From UBA965 sp040396955 (GTDB lineage Bacteria > Chloroflexota > Chloroflexia > Chloroflexales > Roseiflexaceae), in NCBI GenBank assembly GCA_040396955.1, contig JBBAWX010000003.1, forward strand, positions 1 through 64,000: a stretch of DNA of 64,000 nt, read 5' to 3'. A program made the translations under genes and the position numbers. A model generated the notes under the pieces. The model did no database searches. It was not told the DNA's origin and worked only from the letters and a program-made list of their open reading frames with translations. This document shows, in pieces, positions 35,508 to 44,814 of the stretch. Within the stretch, counting starts at the first letter, position 1; each line of letters opens with the position of its first letter.

Positions 35508-35533
35508 AGACCAGAGGCCTCTGCCTCTGGTCT
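35508..35533. terminator. Hairpin between the MshC-like gene and the membrane-protein operon
   Basis: A perfect 11-base stem AGACCAGAGGC / GCCTCTGGTCT around CTCT, 14 bases after the stop of the minus-strand gene at 35547. The side that would follow on the minus strand is not U-rich, so it may only slow transcription. Confidence 0.5.
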
Positions 35534-35546
35534 CGTGTGGTTCTTT

Positions 35547-36743
35547 TTATTCAGCCGCTTTGAAGCCGATAATCTGGGCACAGGCGCGCAGATCTGCTTG
35601 GGCCGCGGTCACATGTTGTCCGGATGCGCTCAAGATGGCATCAATCATGCGCTTGAGGATGTCGATACCCACATGCATCTGCAAGTCGTCGTCGAGGGCC
35701 GCCATAAAGGCACTTCGCTCAGCGCTTAGTGACAACGGAGCGCCAGTGCCACTCGGTGCAGCGAGGGCGGCCACGAGGCGGGCGATATCGTGCTCGGCGG
35801 CTTTGGCGTCCGCACGGATGTAGTTGAAATCATCACGATACGGGAACGACGCCAAGTACCAGCGAATGGAGTCGGCACTCTGTTGGAGGAGCGCGTCACG
35901 CACGAAGACCAGGTTGCCCAACGATTTGCTCATCTTGGCACCATCAAGCCAGGTCAGACCACCATGGACCCAAAAGCGACTAAATGGGCGCTTGTTGGTA
36001 TAGCCTTCGGTCTGCACGATTTCGGAGGGATGATGTGGGAAGATCAAATCACGACCACCGCCGTGAATGTCGATTTGCTCACCCAAATACCGTGTTGACA
36101 TGGTGGTGCACTCGATGTGCCAGCCAGGGCGACCCGGTCCCCACGGACTTGGCCACTCGGGCTCACCTGGTTTGCAGGTCTGCCAGAGTACGAAGTCGAG
36201 CGCGTCGCGTTTGTTGGGATCGTTCGGGTTGTTGCCACGCTCGTTGGCGGTCGCCAACAGCTCCGTATAACCGCCGAGGCGCGCCATTTCGCCATAGGTC
36301 GGCTCGCTACTCACATCAAAAAACACGTTGCCGTTGCTGACGTAGGCTTTGCCATTGCGGATGAGACCCTCAATGATGGGAATCATGCCCATGATTTCTT
36401 CGGAGACTTTGGGGAAGAAATCCGGCGCAATGAAATTCATGTTGCGGCAGTCTTTGATGAACTGGTCAACTTCACGTTGGGCGAGCGCGTCCCAGGCAAT
36501 GTTGTCACGGTTGGCACGCTCAAAGAGTGGATCATCGACGTCGGTGACGTTTTGACAATACGTGATTTGACCGCCTTTGGCACGTATGTAGCGGATGAGT
36601 ACGTCAAAAATGAGGAAGGTGTGGGCATGCCCGATGTGGGTCGTATCGTAGGGGGTGACGCCACACACGTACAGCGTCAGCGGTCGATTAGTGGGAATGT
36701 CGAGCGTGGCTTTGTGCCCGCGGAGCGTGTCAAAGAGCTGCAT
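35547..36743 (-). CDS. Cysteine ligase of the MshC/CysRS superfamily (MshC-like)
   Basis: Class I ligase of 398 residues, close in length to MshC (about 410) and shorter than CysRS (about 460). HIGH is at 36-39 and KMSKS at 270-274. Zinc ligands equivalent to CysRS are Cys27, Cys212, His237 and Glu241. The wording of several blocks is that of MshC rather than CysRS: YVCGVTPYDTTHIGHA, NVTDVDDPLFERANRD, KPGEPEWPSPWGPGRPGWH and GGGRDLIFPHH. MshC joins cysteine to glucosaminyl-inositol in mycothiol synthesis. No mshA, mshB or mshD was recognised, so the amine acceptor is open; service as a CysRS lacking the anticodon domain is the alternative. Confidence 0.8.
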   Translation of the reverse strand: MQLFDTLRGHKATLDIPTNRPLTLYVCGVTPYDTTHIGHAHTFLIFDVLIRYIRAKGGQITYCQNVTDVDDPLFERANRDNIAWDALAQREVDQFIKDCRNMNFIAPDFFPKVSEEIMGMIPIIEGLIRNGKAYVSNGNVFFDVSSEPTYGEMARLGGYTELLATANERGNNPNDPNKRDALDFVLWQTCKPGEPEWPSPWGPGRPGWHIECTTMSTRYLGEQIDIHGGGRDLIFPHHPSEIVQTEGYTNKRPFSRFWVHGGLTWLDGAKMSKSLGNLVFVRDALLQQSADSIRWYLASFPYRDDFNYIRADAKAAEHDIARLVAALAAPSGTGAPLSLSAERSAFMAALDDDLQMHVGIDILKRMIDAILSASGQHVTAAQADLRACAQIIGFKAAE

Positions 36744-36818
36744 GAAGTTGATTCCTTACTTTAGCACCAGTGGCTACTTTTATTATACACAATTGCATTC
36801 TGTATTGAAATGTGGCTG

Positions 36819-36827
36819 TGCTATGAT
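36819..36827 (+). promoter_or_regulatory. Extended -10 for the glycosyltransferase gene
   Basis: TGC-TATGAT, 36 bases before the GTG start. It lies in the 120-base spacer between divergent genes. Confidence 0.45.
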
Positions 36828-36863
36828 GGGGCAAGGTGTACATGGAGAACACGGAGGAAACAC

Positions 36864-37946
36864 GTGCGGATTGGTATCGACATCAGTCGTCTGGCAACTG
36901 CGCAAAAAACAGGCACCGAGCGCTATACGTGGGAGGTGCTTTCCGAATTGGCAGCGCAACCGGCGAGAGACACCTACACCCTCTACTGTCGTGATCTTCC
37001 CGCGGATGTACCAGATTTGCCTGCGCACATGCACATACGACATATCCCGATGCGCCGGTTGTGGACGCACGTGCGTCTCGCCGCTGAACTGTGGCGTGAT
37101 CCGCCACACGCACTGTTTGTGCCGTCGCACGTGCTCCCGTGGAATGTACCGTTCATCCGGGGGTTGCGGGTCGTGACCACCATTCATGATCTCGGCTTCT
37201 TGCATTTCCCCGCAGCGCATACCACCTTTCAAAACGCCTATTTGCGTCTCACCACCATGTGGGCGGCGCGGGTTGCGCACCGCGTAATTGCCATTTCAGA
37301 GGCCACAGCCGCTGATTTCATCGCCTATACGGGGATTGCTCGTGACCGGGTAAGTGTCATTCCCCACGGCGTGTCGCCACGTTTTCATCCACATGCAGCC
37401 ACTCCTCAGCCGTGGTCGCGGTATCTGCTCTACGTGGGCACGCTCCAACCCCGTAAAAACCTACTCCGCCTCATCCAGGCGTTTGCCCACGCCGAAACAC
37501 ACCCTGAGACGCAGTTAGTCATTGCTGGACGCATTGGCTGGTTGAGTGAGCCACTCGCCGAAGAAATCGGTCGGCTCGGATTGACCGGACGTGTGCATCT
37601 CATCGGCTATGTCGCCGACGCCGATTTACCCGGTTTAATCGCCCAAGCACGCGGATTCGTCTTTCCATCGCTCTATGAGGGCTTTGGCATGCCCGTGCTT
37701 GAGGCCATGGCATCGGGGACGCCCGTGCTCTGTGCCAACACCTCTGCACTCCCCGAAGTCGCCGGTGATGCTGCCATCCTGGTCGATCCGCTCAACGTCA
37801 GCGCCATTGCCACCGGGATAACCCGGCTTGATGGTGACGATGCCACATACGCCGATTACCGTCAACGTGGTCTTGAACGTGTCAAGATGTATTCGTGGCG
37901 ACGATGTGCGCAGGCCACCATTGCTGCGGTTACGGGGGATGCCTAG
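36864..37946 (+). CDS. GT4 family glycosyltransferase
   Basis: Retaining GT-B glycosyltransferase of 360 residues. The start is a GTG at 36864 after ACGGAGGAAACAC and opens directly with the first strand, RIGIDISRL. The C-terminal nucleotide-sugar domain has the EX7E-type stretch SLYEGFGMPVLEAMASGTPV, and ISEATAADFI and LYVGTLQPRKNL are typical of mannosyl- and rhamnosyltransferases of the GT4 group. The donor and acceptor are unknown. The next gene begins at the base after its stop, so the two are co-transcribed. It is not a convincing MshA despite the nearby MshC-like gene. Confidence 0.88.
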   Translation: MRIGIDISRLATAQKTGTERYTWEVLSELAAQPARDTYTLYCRDLPADVPDLPAHMHIRHIPMRRLWTHVRLAAELWRDPPHALFVPSHVLPWNVPFIRGLRVVTTIHDLGFLHFPAAHTTFQNAYLRLTTMWAARVAHRVIAISEATAADFIAYTGIARDRVSVIPHGVSPRFHPHAATPQPWSRYLLYVGTLQPRKNLLRLIQAFAHAETHPETQLVIAGRIGWLSEPLAEEIGRLGLTGRVHLIGYVADADLPGLIAQARGFVFPSLYEGFGMPVLEAMASGTPVLCANTSALPEVAGDAAILVDPLNVSAIATGITRLDGDDATYADYRQRGLERVKMYSWRRCAQATIAAVTGDA

Positions 37947-39167
37947 ATGCGGCGCTGGTACTATGGGTGGAATATTCTGGCCGTGTTGGCCGTAACCGAG
38001 ACCTTAGCATACGGCATGTTGGTCTATGCGTTTAGCGTGTTTGTGGTGCCGCTTGAGCAGGCATTTGGCTGGAGCCGAGCCACCATTAATGCTGCTGTGA
38101 CGGCGGCTCAGTTGATGGCTGGGGTGTTGGCGTGGCCCATCGGTGTATGGCTTGATCGCCACGGTGCGCGGTGGTTGATGACCGCAGGTGCGCTCTGGGC
38201 CGCAGTGTGGTTCGTGGTGTGGGGGTTTGTGACTACGCCGTGGCAACATGTGTTGGTCTGGTTGATGCTCGGTGTGTCGATGGCCACCGTGCTCTACGAG
38301 CCCGCATTTGTGGTGGTGGCGCATTGGTTCGCTCAAAAACGTAGTCAGGCGTTGACCATTTTGACCTTTGTGGCCGGTTTTGCCATCATCATCGCCACAC
38401 CGAGCACGGAGTGGCTCATCAGGCATACTGGGTGGCAAACGACGAGTTGGGTCTTTGCAGCCGTGATGGCGTTCGTGGTTGCTCCCATCCTGGCAATATG
38501 GGTACGTCGCCACCCCCATGATGTCGGCGAGCAGGTCGATGGGACGGCAGTGGCCGTGGCACAGACCGTGGCCACCGTTCCTGCTACCACCGTCCTGGGC
38601 ATCTTGCGAGATGCCGGCTTTTGGTGGATGACCGTCGCGTTTTTATTTGCGACGTGTGCGCTAGTGGTCGTCTTACAGACGTTTGTCCCCTACCTTATTG
38701 ACCGCGGATACACACCGGCGGCGGCAGCCCAGATGGCGGCCGTTGCTGGGCTCTTGGCGTTGCCGAGCCGTCTGGTGTTCACTCCGTTGGGGGCGGTTGT
38801 GTCACGCTACCTGTTGGCCACCGTGCTGTGCGTGATGCAGTGCCTGGCGTTGGTAGTGCTCGTCGTTGTGCCTGGAGATGCCGGCGTGTGGGGGTGTGTG
38901 GTGCTCTTTGGCTTGAGTTTTGGGGCAATTACACCAGCACGGGCGGCCTTGTTTGCGGATCGTTACGGCACGCTCGTGTATGGGGCAGTGAGTGGTGTGT
39001 TGGCGTTGGTGTTGACCGTTGCTCGGGCGGTGATGCCGTTGTTGGTCGAAAGTGTGCGCCCGGGATTGGCCGGGTATGATGCCATTTATGTGTGGGTGGG
39101 TGTGATTACCGCCGTCGGTTCGTTGCCCATCCTCATCATTCCGTGGTTGCGTACCACCGCGAAATGA
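37947..39167 (+). CDS. MFS transporter (OFA/MCT-like)
   Basis: Membrane transporter of 406 residues with 12 hydrophobic segments. The start MRRWYYGWNILAVLAV and the first repeat FVVPLEQAFGWSRATINAA are typical of the oxalate/formate and monocarboxylate branch of the family, and WLDRHGARWLM is the loop 2-3 signature. It follows the glycosyltransferase without spacing. A monocarboxylate or similar anion is the likely cargo by family; nothing local narrows it further. Confidence 0.85.
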   Translation: MRRWYYGWNILAVLAVTETLAYGMLVYAFSVFVVPLEQAFGWSRATINAAVTAAQLMAGVLAWPIGVWLDRHGARWLMTAGALWAAVWFVVWGFVTTPWQHVLVWLMLGVSMATVLYEPAFVVVAHWFAQKRSQALTILTFVAGFAIIIATPSTEWLIRHTGWQTTSWVFAAVMAFVVAPILAIWVRRHPHDVGEQVDGTAVAVAQTVATVPATTVLGILRDAGFWWMTVAFLFATCALVVVLQTFVPYLIDRGYTPAAAAQMAAVAGLLALPSRLVFTPLGAVVSRYLLATVLCVMQCLALVVLVVVPGDAGVWGCVVLFGLSFGAITPARAALFADRYGTLVYGAVSGVLALVLTVARAVMPLLVESVRPGLAGYDAIYVWVGVITAVGSLPILIIPWLRTTAK

Positions 39168-39188
39168 TGAGGACGACAGCGTCGATGA

Positions 39189-40433
39189 TTAGGCGGCGAG
39201 ACCGCGCAACACGGCAATCAGACGGTCGATTTCGGCATGCGTGTTGTAGTGCACGAGACCGATACGCACCATGCCACCCTTGTCCTCGACGCCCAAGCGT
39301 TCGGTCAAGTTGATGGCGTAGTAGTTGCCGTCCCACACAAACACACCGGCATTGGCCAATGCTTGGGCAACGGCGTGCGGGGTGTGATTGGCCATGCGGA
39401 TGGCCACAGTGGGGGTGCGCTGGCCGAAGCGCTCGTGGTCGGTAATCCCATAAAACGTCAACCCGGGGATGGCCAAGAGCTGGTCAACCAGGTATTCGCT
39501 CAGGCTTCGCTCGTACTGCTGAATGTGGTGCATGGCGATCGAAATAGCCTCACGCCGGCTCGTATGCGAACTGCCAGCCACGCGGTTGCCCAATTCTACC
39601 AAATAGTCGATCGCGCCCGAAATACCGGCCATGATTTCGTGGTTTTTGGTGCCGGTCTCCCAACGGTCGGGGGAGTCGTTGCCTGCAGGGCGCACTTTGT
39701 ACGGGCTGAGGCGCTCGAGATGCGCCCGCTTGCCGTAGATGGTGCCACTATGCGGCGCAAAAAACTTATACGGAGAGCAGGCCAAGAAGTCAACGTCGAG
39801 GTGTTTGACGTCGATGGGGCCGTGTGGAGCATAGTGCACGGCATCGACGAATACCATGGCTCCCACTGCTTTGGCCATGGCGACGACCGCAGGGATGTCG
39901 TTGATGGTGCCAACGGCATTGGATGCATAGCCGACGGCGACAAGCTTGGTTTTGGGTCCGATTTTGCTGGCGAAATCTTCCATGTCGAGGGTGCAGTCTT
40001 CAATGTCGACTTCGACCTCTTTGATGACAATGCCCAATTCTTTGAGCGCGTGCCATGGCGCCACGTTGGCGTCGTGGTCAAGCTTCGTGGTGACAATTTC
40101 GTCACCTGGTTGCAACGATTGCCCAATTGCACGGCTGAGCGCAAAGGTGAGCGAGGTCATATTTGCACCAAACATGACTTCGTCTGAATCACAGCCGAGG
40201 AAATCAGCCATGTCTTGGCGCGCCTTGGCAATAATGGCGTCGGTGCGTTGACTCGTCAAAAACGACCCGTGGGTGTTGGCATTGGCATGGCGTAAGTAGT
40301 GACTGATAGCCTCAATCACGCGCTCGGGGACTTGGGTGCCACCCGGACCATCAAAAAACACCGCTGTTTCACCGTTGACCTGCTCTTGCAGGGCTGGAAA
40401 CTGACTGCGAATCCAGTTCAAATCGAACGTCAT
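39189..40433 (-). CDS. Cysteine desulfurase-like PLP enzyme (TIGR01976-like)
   Basis: Fold-type I PLP aminotransferase-class V enzyme of 414 residues. The PLP Lys lies in ACSPYKFFAPHSG, the cofactor-binding Asp and His in VFVDAVHYAPHG, and the N-terminal FFDGPGGTQVP resembles the VC1184-type subgroup of desulfurase-like proteins. The active-site Cys loop of SufS/IscS was not recognised, so sulfur transfer is unproven and a Cys or selenocysteine lyase or other beta-elimination is possible. It converges with the MFS gene, with 21 bases between the stops. Confidence 0.82.
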   Translation of the reverse strand: MTFDLNWIRSQFPALQEQVNGETAVFFDGPGGTQVPERVIEAISHYLRHANANTHGSFLTSQRTDAIIAKARQDMADFLGCDSDEVMFGANMTSLTFALSRAIGQSLQPGDEIVTTKLDHDANVAPWHALKELGIVIKEVEVDIEDCTLDMEDFASKIGPKTKLVAVGYASNAVGTINDIPAVVAMAKAVGAMVFVDAVHYAPHGPIDVKHLDVDFLACSPYKFFAPHSGTIYGKRAHLERLSPYKVRPAGNDSPDRWETGTKNHEIMAGISGAIDYLVELGNRVAGSSHTSRREAISIAMHHIQQYERSLSEYLVDQLLAIPGLTFYGITDHERFGQRTPTVAIRMANHTPHAVAQALANAGVFVWDGNYYAINLTERLGVEDKGGMVRIGLVHYNTHAEIDRLIAVLRGLAA

Positions 40434-40480
40434 CTCTACGTACTCCTTTTGACTGCGCGTGCCTGCATTGTAGCACGGAA

Positions 40481-40511
40481 AACCCCCGTACCGGCATATT
40501 GCCGGTACGGG
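40481..40511 (-). terminator. Rho-independent terminator after the YccF gene
   Basis: On the minus strand the 12-base perfect stem CCCGTACCGGCA / TGCCGGTACGGG with a 3-base loop is followed by GGTTTTCC. It ends the YccF transcript ahead of the desulfurase promoter. Confidence 0.8.
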
Positions 40512-40530
40512 TGAAACACATTGGTGTGGT

Positions 40531-40941
40531 TTAGTTTTGAGTCAAGATGAGCACGGCCGGTGTGCGGTCAATCATCCAGAAGCTGAACGGTAAGCCGATG
40601 ATGCTCGTGCCTAGGGCCCATGCACCAGCCAACCAGAGGGCACTCAACCACCAGCCAATCAACACGAAATACACGGCGCGGATGAGGATGGGATACTGCT
40701 TGGTGGTGCGTACCGATACCACACCACTGGTGTCAATGGTTGTTTGGCTGCCACGGGCTCGCAACGTGCTGACCTGGGGCAACGCATTGAGCATGACAAT
40801 GCCGATGGGCAACCCGATAATCGTGATGCTGAGAAACCAGGCTATCGTGGCCCATACTCCACTCAACCACCACCCTACAAAGATAAAATAGATGGCACGA
40901 ATGAATAAATTGGGAGATTGTTCGATCTCGATGGTACGCAT
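40531..40941 (-). CDS. YccF domain-containing membrane protein
   Basis: Membrane protein of 136 residues built of two similar halves, each with a YccF-type block: AIYFIFVGWWLSGVWATIAW... TIIGLPIGI and AVYFVLIGWWLSALWLAGAW... SIIGLPFSF. The ATG at 40941 follows AAAGGAGGAAAGAC, so the much longer upstream frame is rejected. YccF proteins are widespread inner-membrane proteins without an assigned function. Its internal duplication is clear by eye. Confidence 0.85.
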   Translation of the reverse strand: MRTIEIEQSPNLFIRAIYFIFVGWWLSGVWATIAWFLSITIIGLPIGIVMLNALPQVSTLRARGSQTTIDTSGVVSVRTTKQYPILIRAVYFVLIGWWLSALWLAGAWALGTSIIGLPFSFWMIDRTPAVLILTQN

Positions 40942-41117
40942 GTCTTTCCTCCTTTTGTCGTACATGTATCTAAACGAAGAAAGCTCCGAATTTGTTGCAT
41001 TTCGAGTATAATAGGCACATCTCATTTGGGCTGAGTATGTATGTCGGGATGTTTGGATGACCAAAACGCCACGCGGTTGAGGCGGTAAGTGACATTGTCC
41101 TGTGAAAGGAGTCCACA

Positions 41118-42035
41118 ATGGCGTCGATTTCAATTGTGTTGAATCCATGGGCTGGCCGTGGTAAAGCAGGGCAACGGCGTGCTGCGCTCCAACAAGCGCT
41201 AGATGCTGCTGGGCTCGAATACGAAATGTTGCTGACCAATGCCCGTGGTCACGCCACCGAGTTGGCACGTGATGCGGTGCGTCGTGGCAGTCAGACTGTG
41301 GTAGCGATCGGTGGTGATGGCACCTTGAACGAAACGGTCAACGGTTTGGTGCAGGGCAATCAAGAGACGGGGCACAATGCCGCGTTTGCCGTCATTCCAT
41401 TGGGCACGGGCAGCGATTTTGTCAAAGTGCTCGAAGATGTTGCTGCCGACGATATTGTGGGCGGCATCCGGCGTCTCGTGCATCAACGTCGCAGACCGAT
41501 TGATCTCGGCTTGGTCGACATCGCCGGGCAGGGGTCGCGCTACCTGCTGAATGCGGTAGGGGTCGGCTTTGATGCACAGGCTGCCGCTGAGGCCCTCAAC
41601 ATCAAATGGCCCAAAGGTGGCATCATCGTCTACTACTTGGCCATTGCACGCGCACTAATGAACTACAAGGCATTTCCGATGCGGATTACCTTCGGCAACG
41701 AAGTGGTCGAGCGCCGGATGATGTTTGCCACGATTGCCAATGGTCGCTGCCAAGGCGCCGGATTTTGGATGACCCCCAACGCCCACATCGATGACGGACA
41801 ACTCGACGTCTGCATGGTTGATATGTTGAATATCATCAAAGTACTCCAGTACATCCCGATTATTCAAAAAGGCCAACACCTCAACTTGCCAGAAGTGCGT
41901 ATCGAACGCATTCCCAACATTCACATCAGTTGTGACCACGATTTGCCCGTTGCGGTGGACGGCGAAGTGATTTCGGTGACTGCTCGTGAGGTGACGGTGA
42001 CGGCACATGCGGGTATCGTGGAGTTGTTGCACTAA
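41118..42035 (+). CDS. Diacylglycerol/lipid kinase (DagK/YegS family)
   Basis: Lipid kinase of 305 residues. The nucleotide-binding motif is AIGGDGTLNETVNGL and the following PLGTGSDFVK matches the GTxNDFA block. The N-terminal NPWAGRGKAG is also diagnostic. Members phosphorylate diacylglycerol, phosphatidylglycerol or sphingosine at the membrane face. AAAGGAG lies upstream of the ATG, and a TATAAT box (41007-41012) lies 106 bases ahead. The substrate here is not determinable. Confidence 0.9.
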   Translation: MASISIVLNPWAGRGKAGQRRAALQQALDAAGLEYEMLLTNARGHATELARDAVRRGSQTVVAIGGDGTLNETVNGLVQGNQETGHNAAFAVIPLGTGSDFVKVLEDVAADDIVGGIRRLVHQRRRPIDLGLVDIAGQGSRYLLNAVGVGFDAQAAAEALNIKWPKGGIIVYYLAIARALMNYKAFPMRITFGNEVVERRMMFATIANGRCQGAGFWMTPNAHIDDGQLDVCMVDMLNIIKVLQYIPIIQKGQHLNLPEVRIERIPNIHISCDHDLPVAVDGEVISVTAREVTVTAHAGIVELLH

Positions 42036-42084
42036 ATATCTCAGGTGAGTCACTCACCGTGATGTCGTACAAAGGAATGATGCC

Positions 42085-43308
42085 GTGAATATTGCTCGCA
42101 TTGCCCAACATCTCAGCCAGCTGAGTGCCATACGCGAGCCCGACACGGCTGGCACTACGCGGCGTGCCTTCACACCGGCGTTTCATGCTGGGCGTGCCTG
42201 GTTGGCGGAACGCATGCAGGCCGCCGGCTTGCAGGTGATCGTTGATGCGGGTGGCAACCTGATTGGGCGCTTGCCAGGGAGTGATGCGGCGTTGCCCCCT
42301 ATCGTGCTCGGCTCACACACCGATACGGTCATGTCAGGTGGTATGTACGATGGCGCACTCGGAGTGCTTACTGCACTCGAAGTCGCCACCACACTCCGTG
42401 AGCGTGGTCATGTGTTGCGGCACCCCCTCGAAGTGGTTGATTTTTTGGCCGAAGAATCAACGCCGCTTGGCTCACTCATCGGTAGCACGGCGATGATGAT
42501 GGGTCTGCCCGATGAGGTGCTTGACCGGCATATCCCTGATTGGGGCACCCTGCGTGATGCAATGCGTGCAGTCGGGGGAGACCCAACCCAGCTTCATCGC
42601 CCACTGCGTCACGCCGCCGACATTGCCGCCTATCTTGAGGTGCACATTGAGCAGGGACCAGTGCTTGAAGCGCACGATGTTGCGGTGGCGGCTGTGACCG
42701 GAATTGTCGGCATCCGCCGTGCCGACATTGTCTGCCGAGGTCGGGCCGATCATGCCGGCACGGCAACCATGGATTGGCGTCATGATGCCTTGGTGCCGGT
42801 CGCCGAGCTGATTACGGCGGCGGAGCAGATTGCCCGTGCGCAGCCCGGATGTGTTGCCACTGTAGGGGCGTTGCAGCTCCTCCCCAATCAGTCCAACGTG
42901 GTGCCAAGCACGGTACGTTTCAGTGTGGAGATGCGCAGCATGGTATGGGCCGAAGTCGAGCAGATGTGGCGCGCCATGGAGCAGGTATTCACGCAGGCTT
43001 GTCAGCGTCGCCAGGTCCAGCACGAAATCGTGTTCATGCACGACTCCCTGCCGGTGCAGTTTCACCCCGACATGGTCGATGTCGTCGCAGATGCCTGTGC
43101 GCATCATACGGGTCGCCAGGTGCGCATGCCGAGTGGTGCCGGGCATGATGCCGGCATTTTGGGGTTGAGTGTGCCTACGGGCATGCTGTTTGTGCGCACC
43201 AAAGATGGGCGGAGCCACTGCCCCGAAGAATACGCAGCACCGGCCGACATTGCAGTGGCAGCGCACGCATTTCTACAGGCTGTACAGCGCCTCGATCAAC
43301 AGTTGTGA
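42085..43308 (+). CDS. M20 family amidohydrolase (N-carbamoyl-L-amino acid hydrolase / allantoate amidohydrolase-like)
   Basis: Zinc-dependent amidohydrolase of 407 residues. Metal ligands are seen in VLGSHTDTV (His, first Asp region), GGMYDGALGVL (bridging Asp), FLAEESTPLGS (Glu-Glu pair) and the late SGAGHDAGIL (His). The VHIEQGPVLEA block is specific to the HyuC/AllC/beta-ureidopropionase group. The start is GTG 42085 after AAAGGAATGATGCC; an ATG 5 bases upstream reads straight into a stop. Candidate substrates are carbamoyl amino acids or ureides, relevant to nitrogen or pyrimidine salvage. Confidence 0.88.
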   Translation: MNIARIAQHLSQLSAIREPDTAGTTRRAFTPAFHAGRAWLAERMQAAGLQVIVDAGGNLIGRLPGSDAALPPIVLGSHTDTVMSGGMYDGALGVLTALEVATTLRERGHVLRHPLEVVDFLAEESTPLGSLIGSTAMMMGLPDEVLDRHIPDWGTLRDAMRAVGGDPTQLHRPLRHAADIAAYLEVHIEQGPVLEAHDVAVAAVTGIVGIRRADIVCRGRADHAGTATMDWRHDALVPVAELITAAEQIARAQPGCVATVGALQLLPNQSNVVPSTVRFSVEMRSMVWAEVEQMWRAMEQVFTQACQRRQVQHEIVFMHDSLPVQFHPDMVDVVADACAHHTGRQVRMPSGAGHDAGILGLSVPTGMLFVRTKDGRSHCPEEYAAPADIAVAAHAFLQAVQRLDQQL

Positions 43309-43350
43309 CGTGTGGGCATGTCCGCTCATTTGTGATAAAAAGGGTGTGCC

Positions 43351-44739
43351 ATGGCAGGGAAAGTGCGATCACCGCAAGATTCGGTCCTGCGTCGTGAACA
43401 AAGCCGGCGAGATGACCTTCGCCTGCAACGGTTGCAAGAAATTGATTCATTCCGTGAAGTGCCTGCCCACGAGTTGCGTTGGTTGGGGCGAAATGCCACG
43501 TTGCGCGTATTTGCCGATCAAGCAACGATTGTCACCGAACGCATGCCCAACGATTTTTTGTATATCGTGCTCCGTGGCACCGTGACGGTCGATTTGCACG
43601 ATCGCCTCGGCAAGCAGGTCTCATTGGGGATTTTGCCGGTCGGTGCCATTTTTGGCGAGAGCCCGCTCCATGGGACACACTTCAGTGGTGTGAGTGTGGT
43701 GGCGCGTTCGCCAAGCGAATTGTTGCAGATTCCAATTGAAGCATTGCGGCATAGTCAGTCACAACTCCCTGTGTTGTATGTGCGCCTCCAAGAGCTCTAC
43801 CGGCAGCGCTTAGTGCGGGCGACACTCGCCCGGGTGCCGTTTTTGGCAGTGCTCAATGATGCCGAACGTCATGATCTCATGAACAAATTGTTGGTGCGCG
43901 ATGTGCCACGTGGTGAGTATATTGTGATGGCGGGTCATCCGCCGAATGGTTTGCATGTCATCGAATCGGGGCAATTCGTGATTGAGCGACAGGGTCAGGT
44001 GATTGCGCACCTCGATGAAGGCGATTTTATTGGCGCACTTGCCATGATGACCAATACGGTGGCGCATGATGATGTGCGGGCAATTACGCCGTGTCAGGTG
44101 TTGACCTTGCCGGGGAGTGTGTTTTTGGAGATGCTTGACCATCACCCCGAAATCTCGGCGTCGATTACGACGATGTTGCGCGATCGCTCGCATTATTTTG
44201 AAAAACAGTACGAAATCATCGACGAAATTACCCGTCGCGGCATCCGACGAGGTGATCATGTGCTCGTACGTGAGTGGGAGCGTTGCCCGCCGGGGTGTCG
44301 CCTCTGCATTGATGCCTGTACGCAACGCCATGGCGCTCCACGCCTCAGCCATGATGGCGTGGTCTATGGTGATATGGTGGTGCTCGATAGTTGCCGGCAA
44401 TGTCGTGTTGGTGCTGAATGTGTCGAAATCTGCCCTGTTGATGCTATTGTTTGGGATGGCCCCAAATTGGTCATCACGGAGGCGTGTACGGGATGTGGCA
44501 CGTGTGTTCGTGCGTGCAACTATGCGGCAATCACGCTTGAGCCACGTGATCGGAGTTGGGCAGGTAGCATACGTCGGACCTTGCAACAGATCCCGATTAT
44601 CCCCTTGACCGTGCATCAACCAGAATATCGGGCGAGTAAATGTGATATGTGTGCAGGATACACAGATTTGGCGTGCAGTAGTATTTGTCCCATAGGCGCC
44701 TTAAAAGTCATCCCGGTTGAATCCATTTTTCCCTATTAA
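43351..44739 (+). CDS. Two cyclic-nucleotide-binding domains fused to a polyferredoxin
   Basis: Protein of 462 residues with an unusual order. Two CNB (CRP-like beta-roll) domains occupy about 30-145 and 160-280 (FLYIVLRGTVTV... GAIFGESP and GLHVIESGQFVI... GDFIGALAMM). There is no helix-turn-helix. The C-terminal 160 residues hold four Cys groups: CPPGCRLCIDAC, CRQCRVGAECVEICP, CTGCGTCVRACN and CDMCAGYTDLACSSICP, consistent with several [4Fe-4S] clusters. No signal peptide or membrane span was seen, so it is cytoplasmic. It may let a nucleotide signal gate electron flow, or sense redox state. No partner enzyme is adjacent. Confidence 0.85.
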   Translation: MAGKVRSPQDSVLRREQSRRDDLRLQRLQEIDSFREVPAHELRWLGRNATLRVFADQATIVTERMPNDFLYIVLRGTVTVDLHDRLGKQVSLGILPVGAIFGESPLHGTHFSGVSVVARSPSELLQIPIEALRHSQSQLPVLYVRLQELYRQRLVRATLARVPFLAVLNDAERHDLMNKLLVRDVPRGEYIVMAGHPPNGLHVIESGQFVIERQGQVIAHLDEGDFIGALAMMTNTVAHDDVRAITPCQVLTLPGSVFLEMLDHHPEISASITTMLRDRSHYFEKQYEIIDEITRRGIRRGDHVLVREWERCPPGCRLCIDACTQRHGAPRLSHDGVVYGDMVVLDSCRQCRVGAECVEICPVDAIVWDGPKLVITEACTGCGTCVRACNYAAITLEPRDRSWAGSIRRTLQQIPIIPLTVHQPEYRASKCDMCAGYTDLACSSICPIGALKVIPVESIFPY

Positions 44740-44814
44740 AAACGAGTGCGCACGTGCCTTTTTGTTGCGGTGACACGGTATTACTGAAAACACGCAACGT
44801 GGCAGAGGTGGCGC

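Noticed and set aside
36864..37946. Glycosyltransferase as MshA, forming a mycothiol pair with the MshC-like gene
   Set aside because: The motifs are those of general GT4 mannosyl/rhamnosyltransferases, it is divergent from the ligase gene and pairs with an MFS transporter.
39237..40187. A 316-codon frame antisense to the desulfurase-like gene
   Set aside because: It is the mirror of a clearly coding PLP enzyme, with a His/Val/Gly-rich composition typical of antisense frames and no ribosome site.
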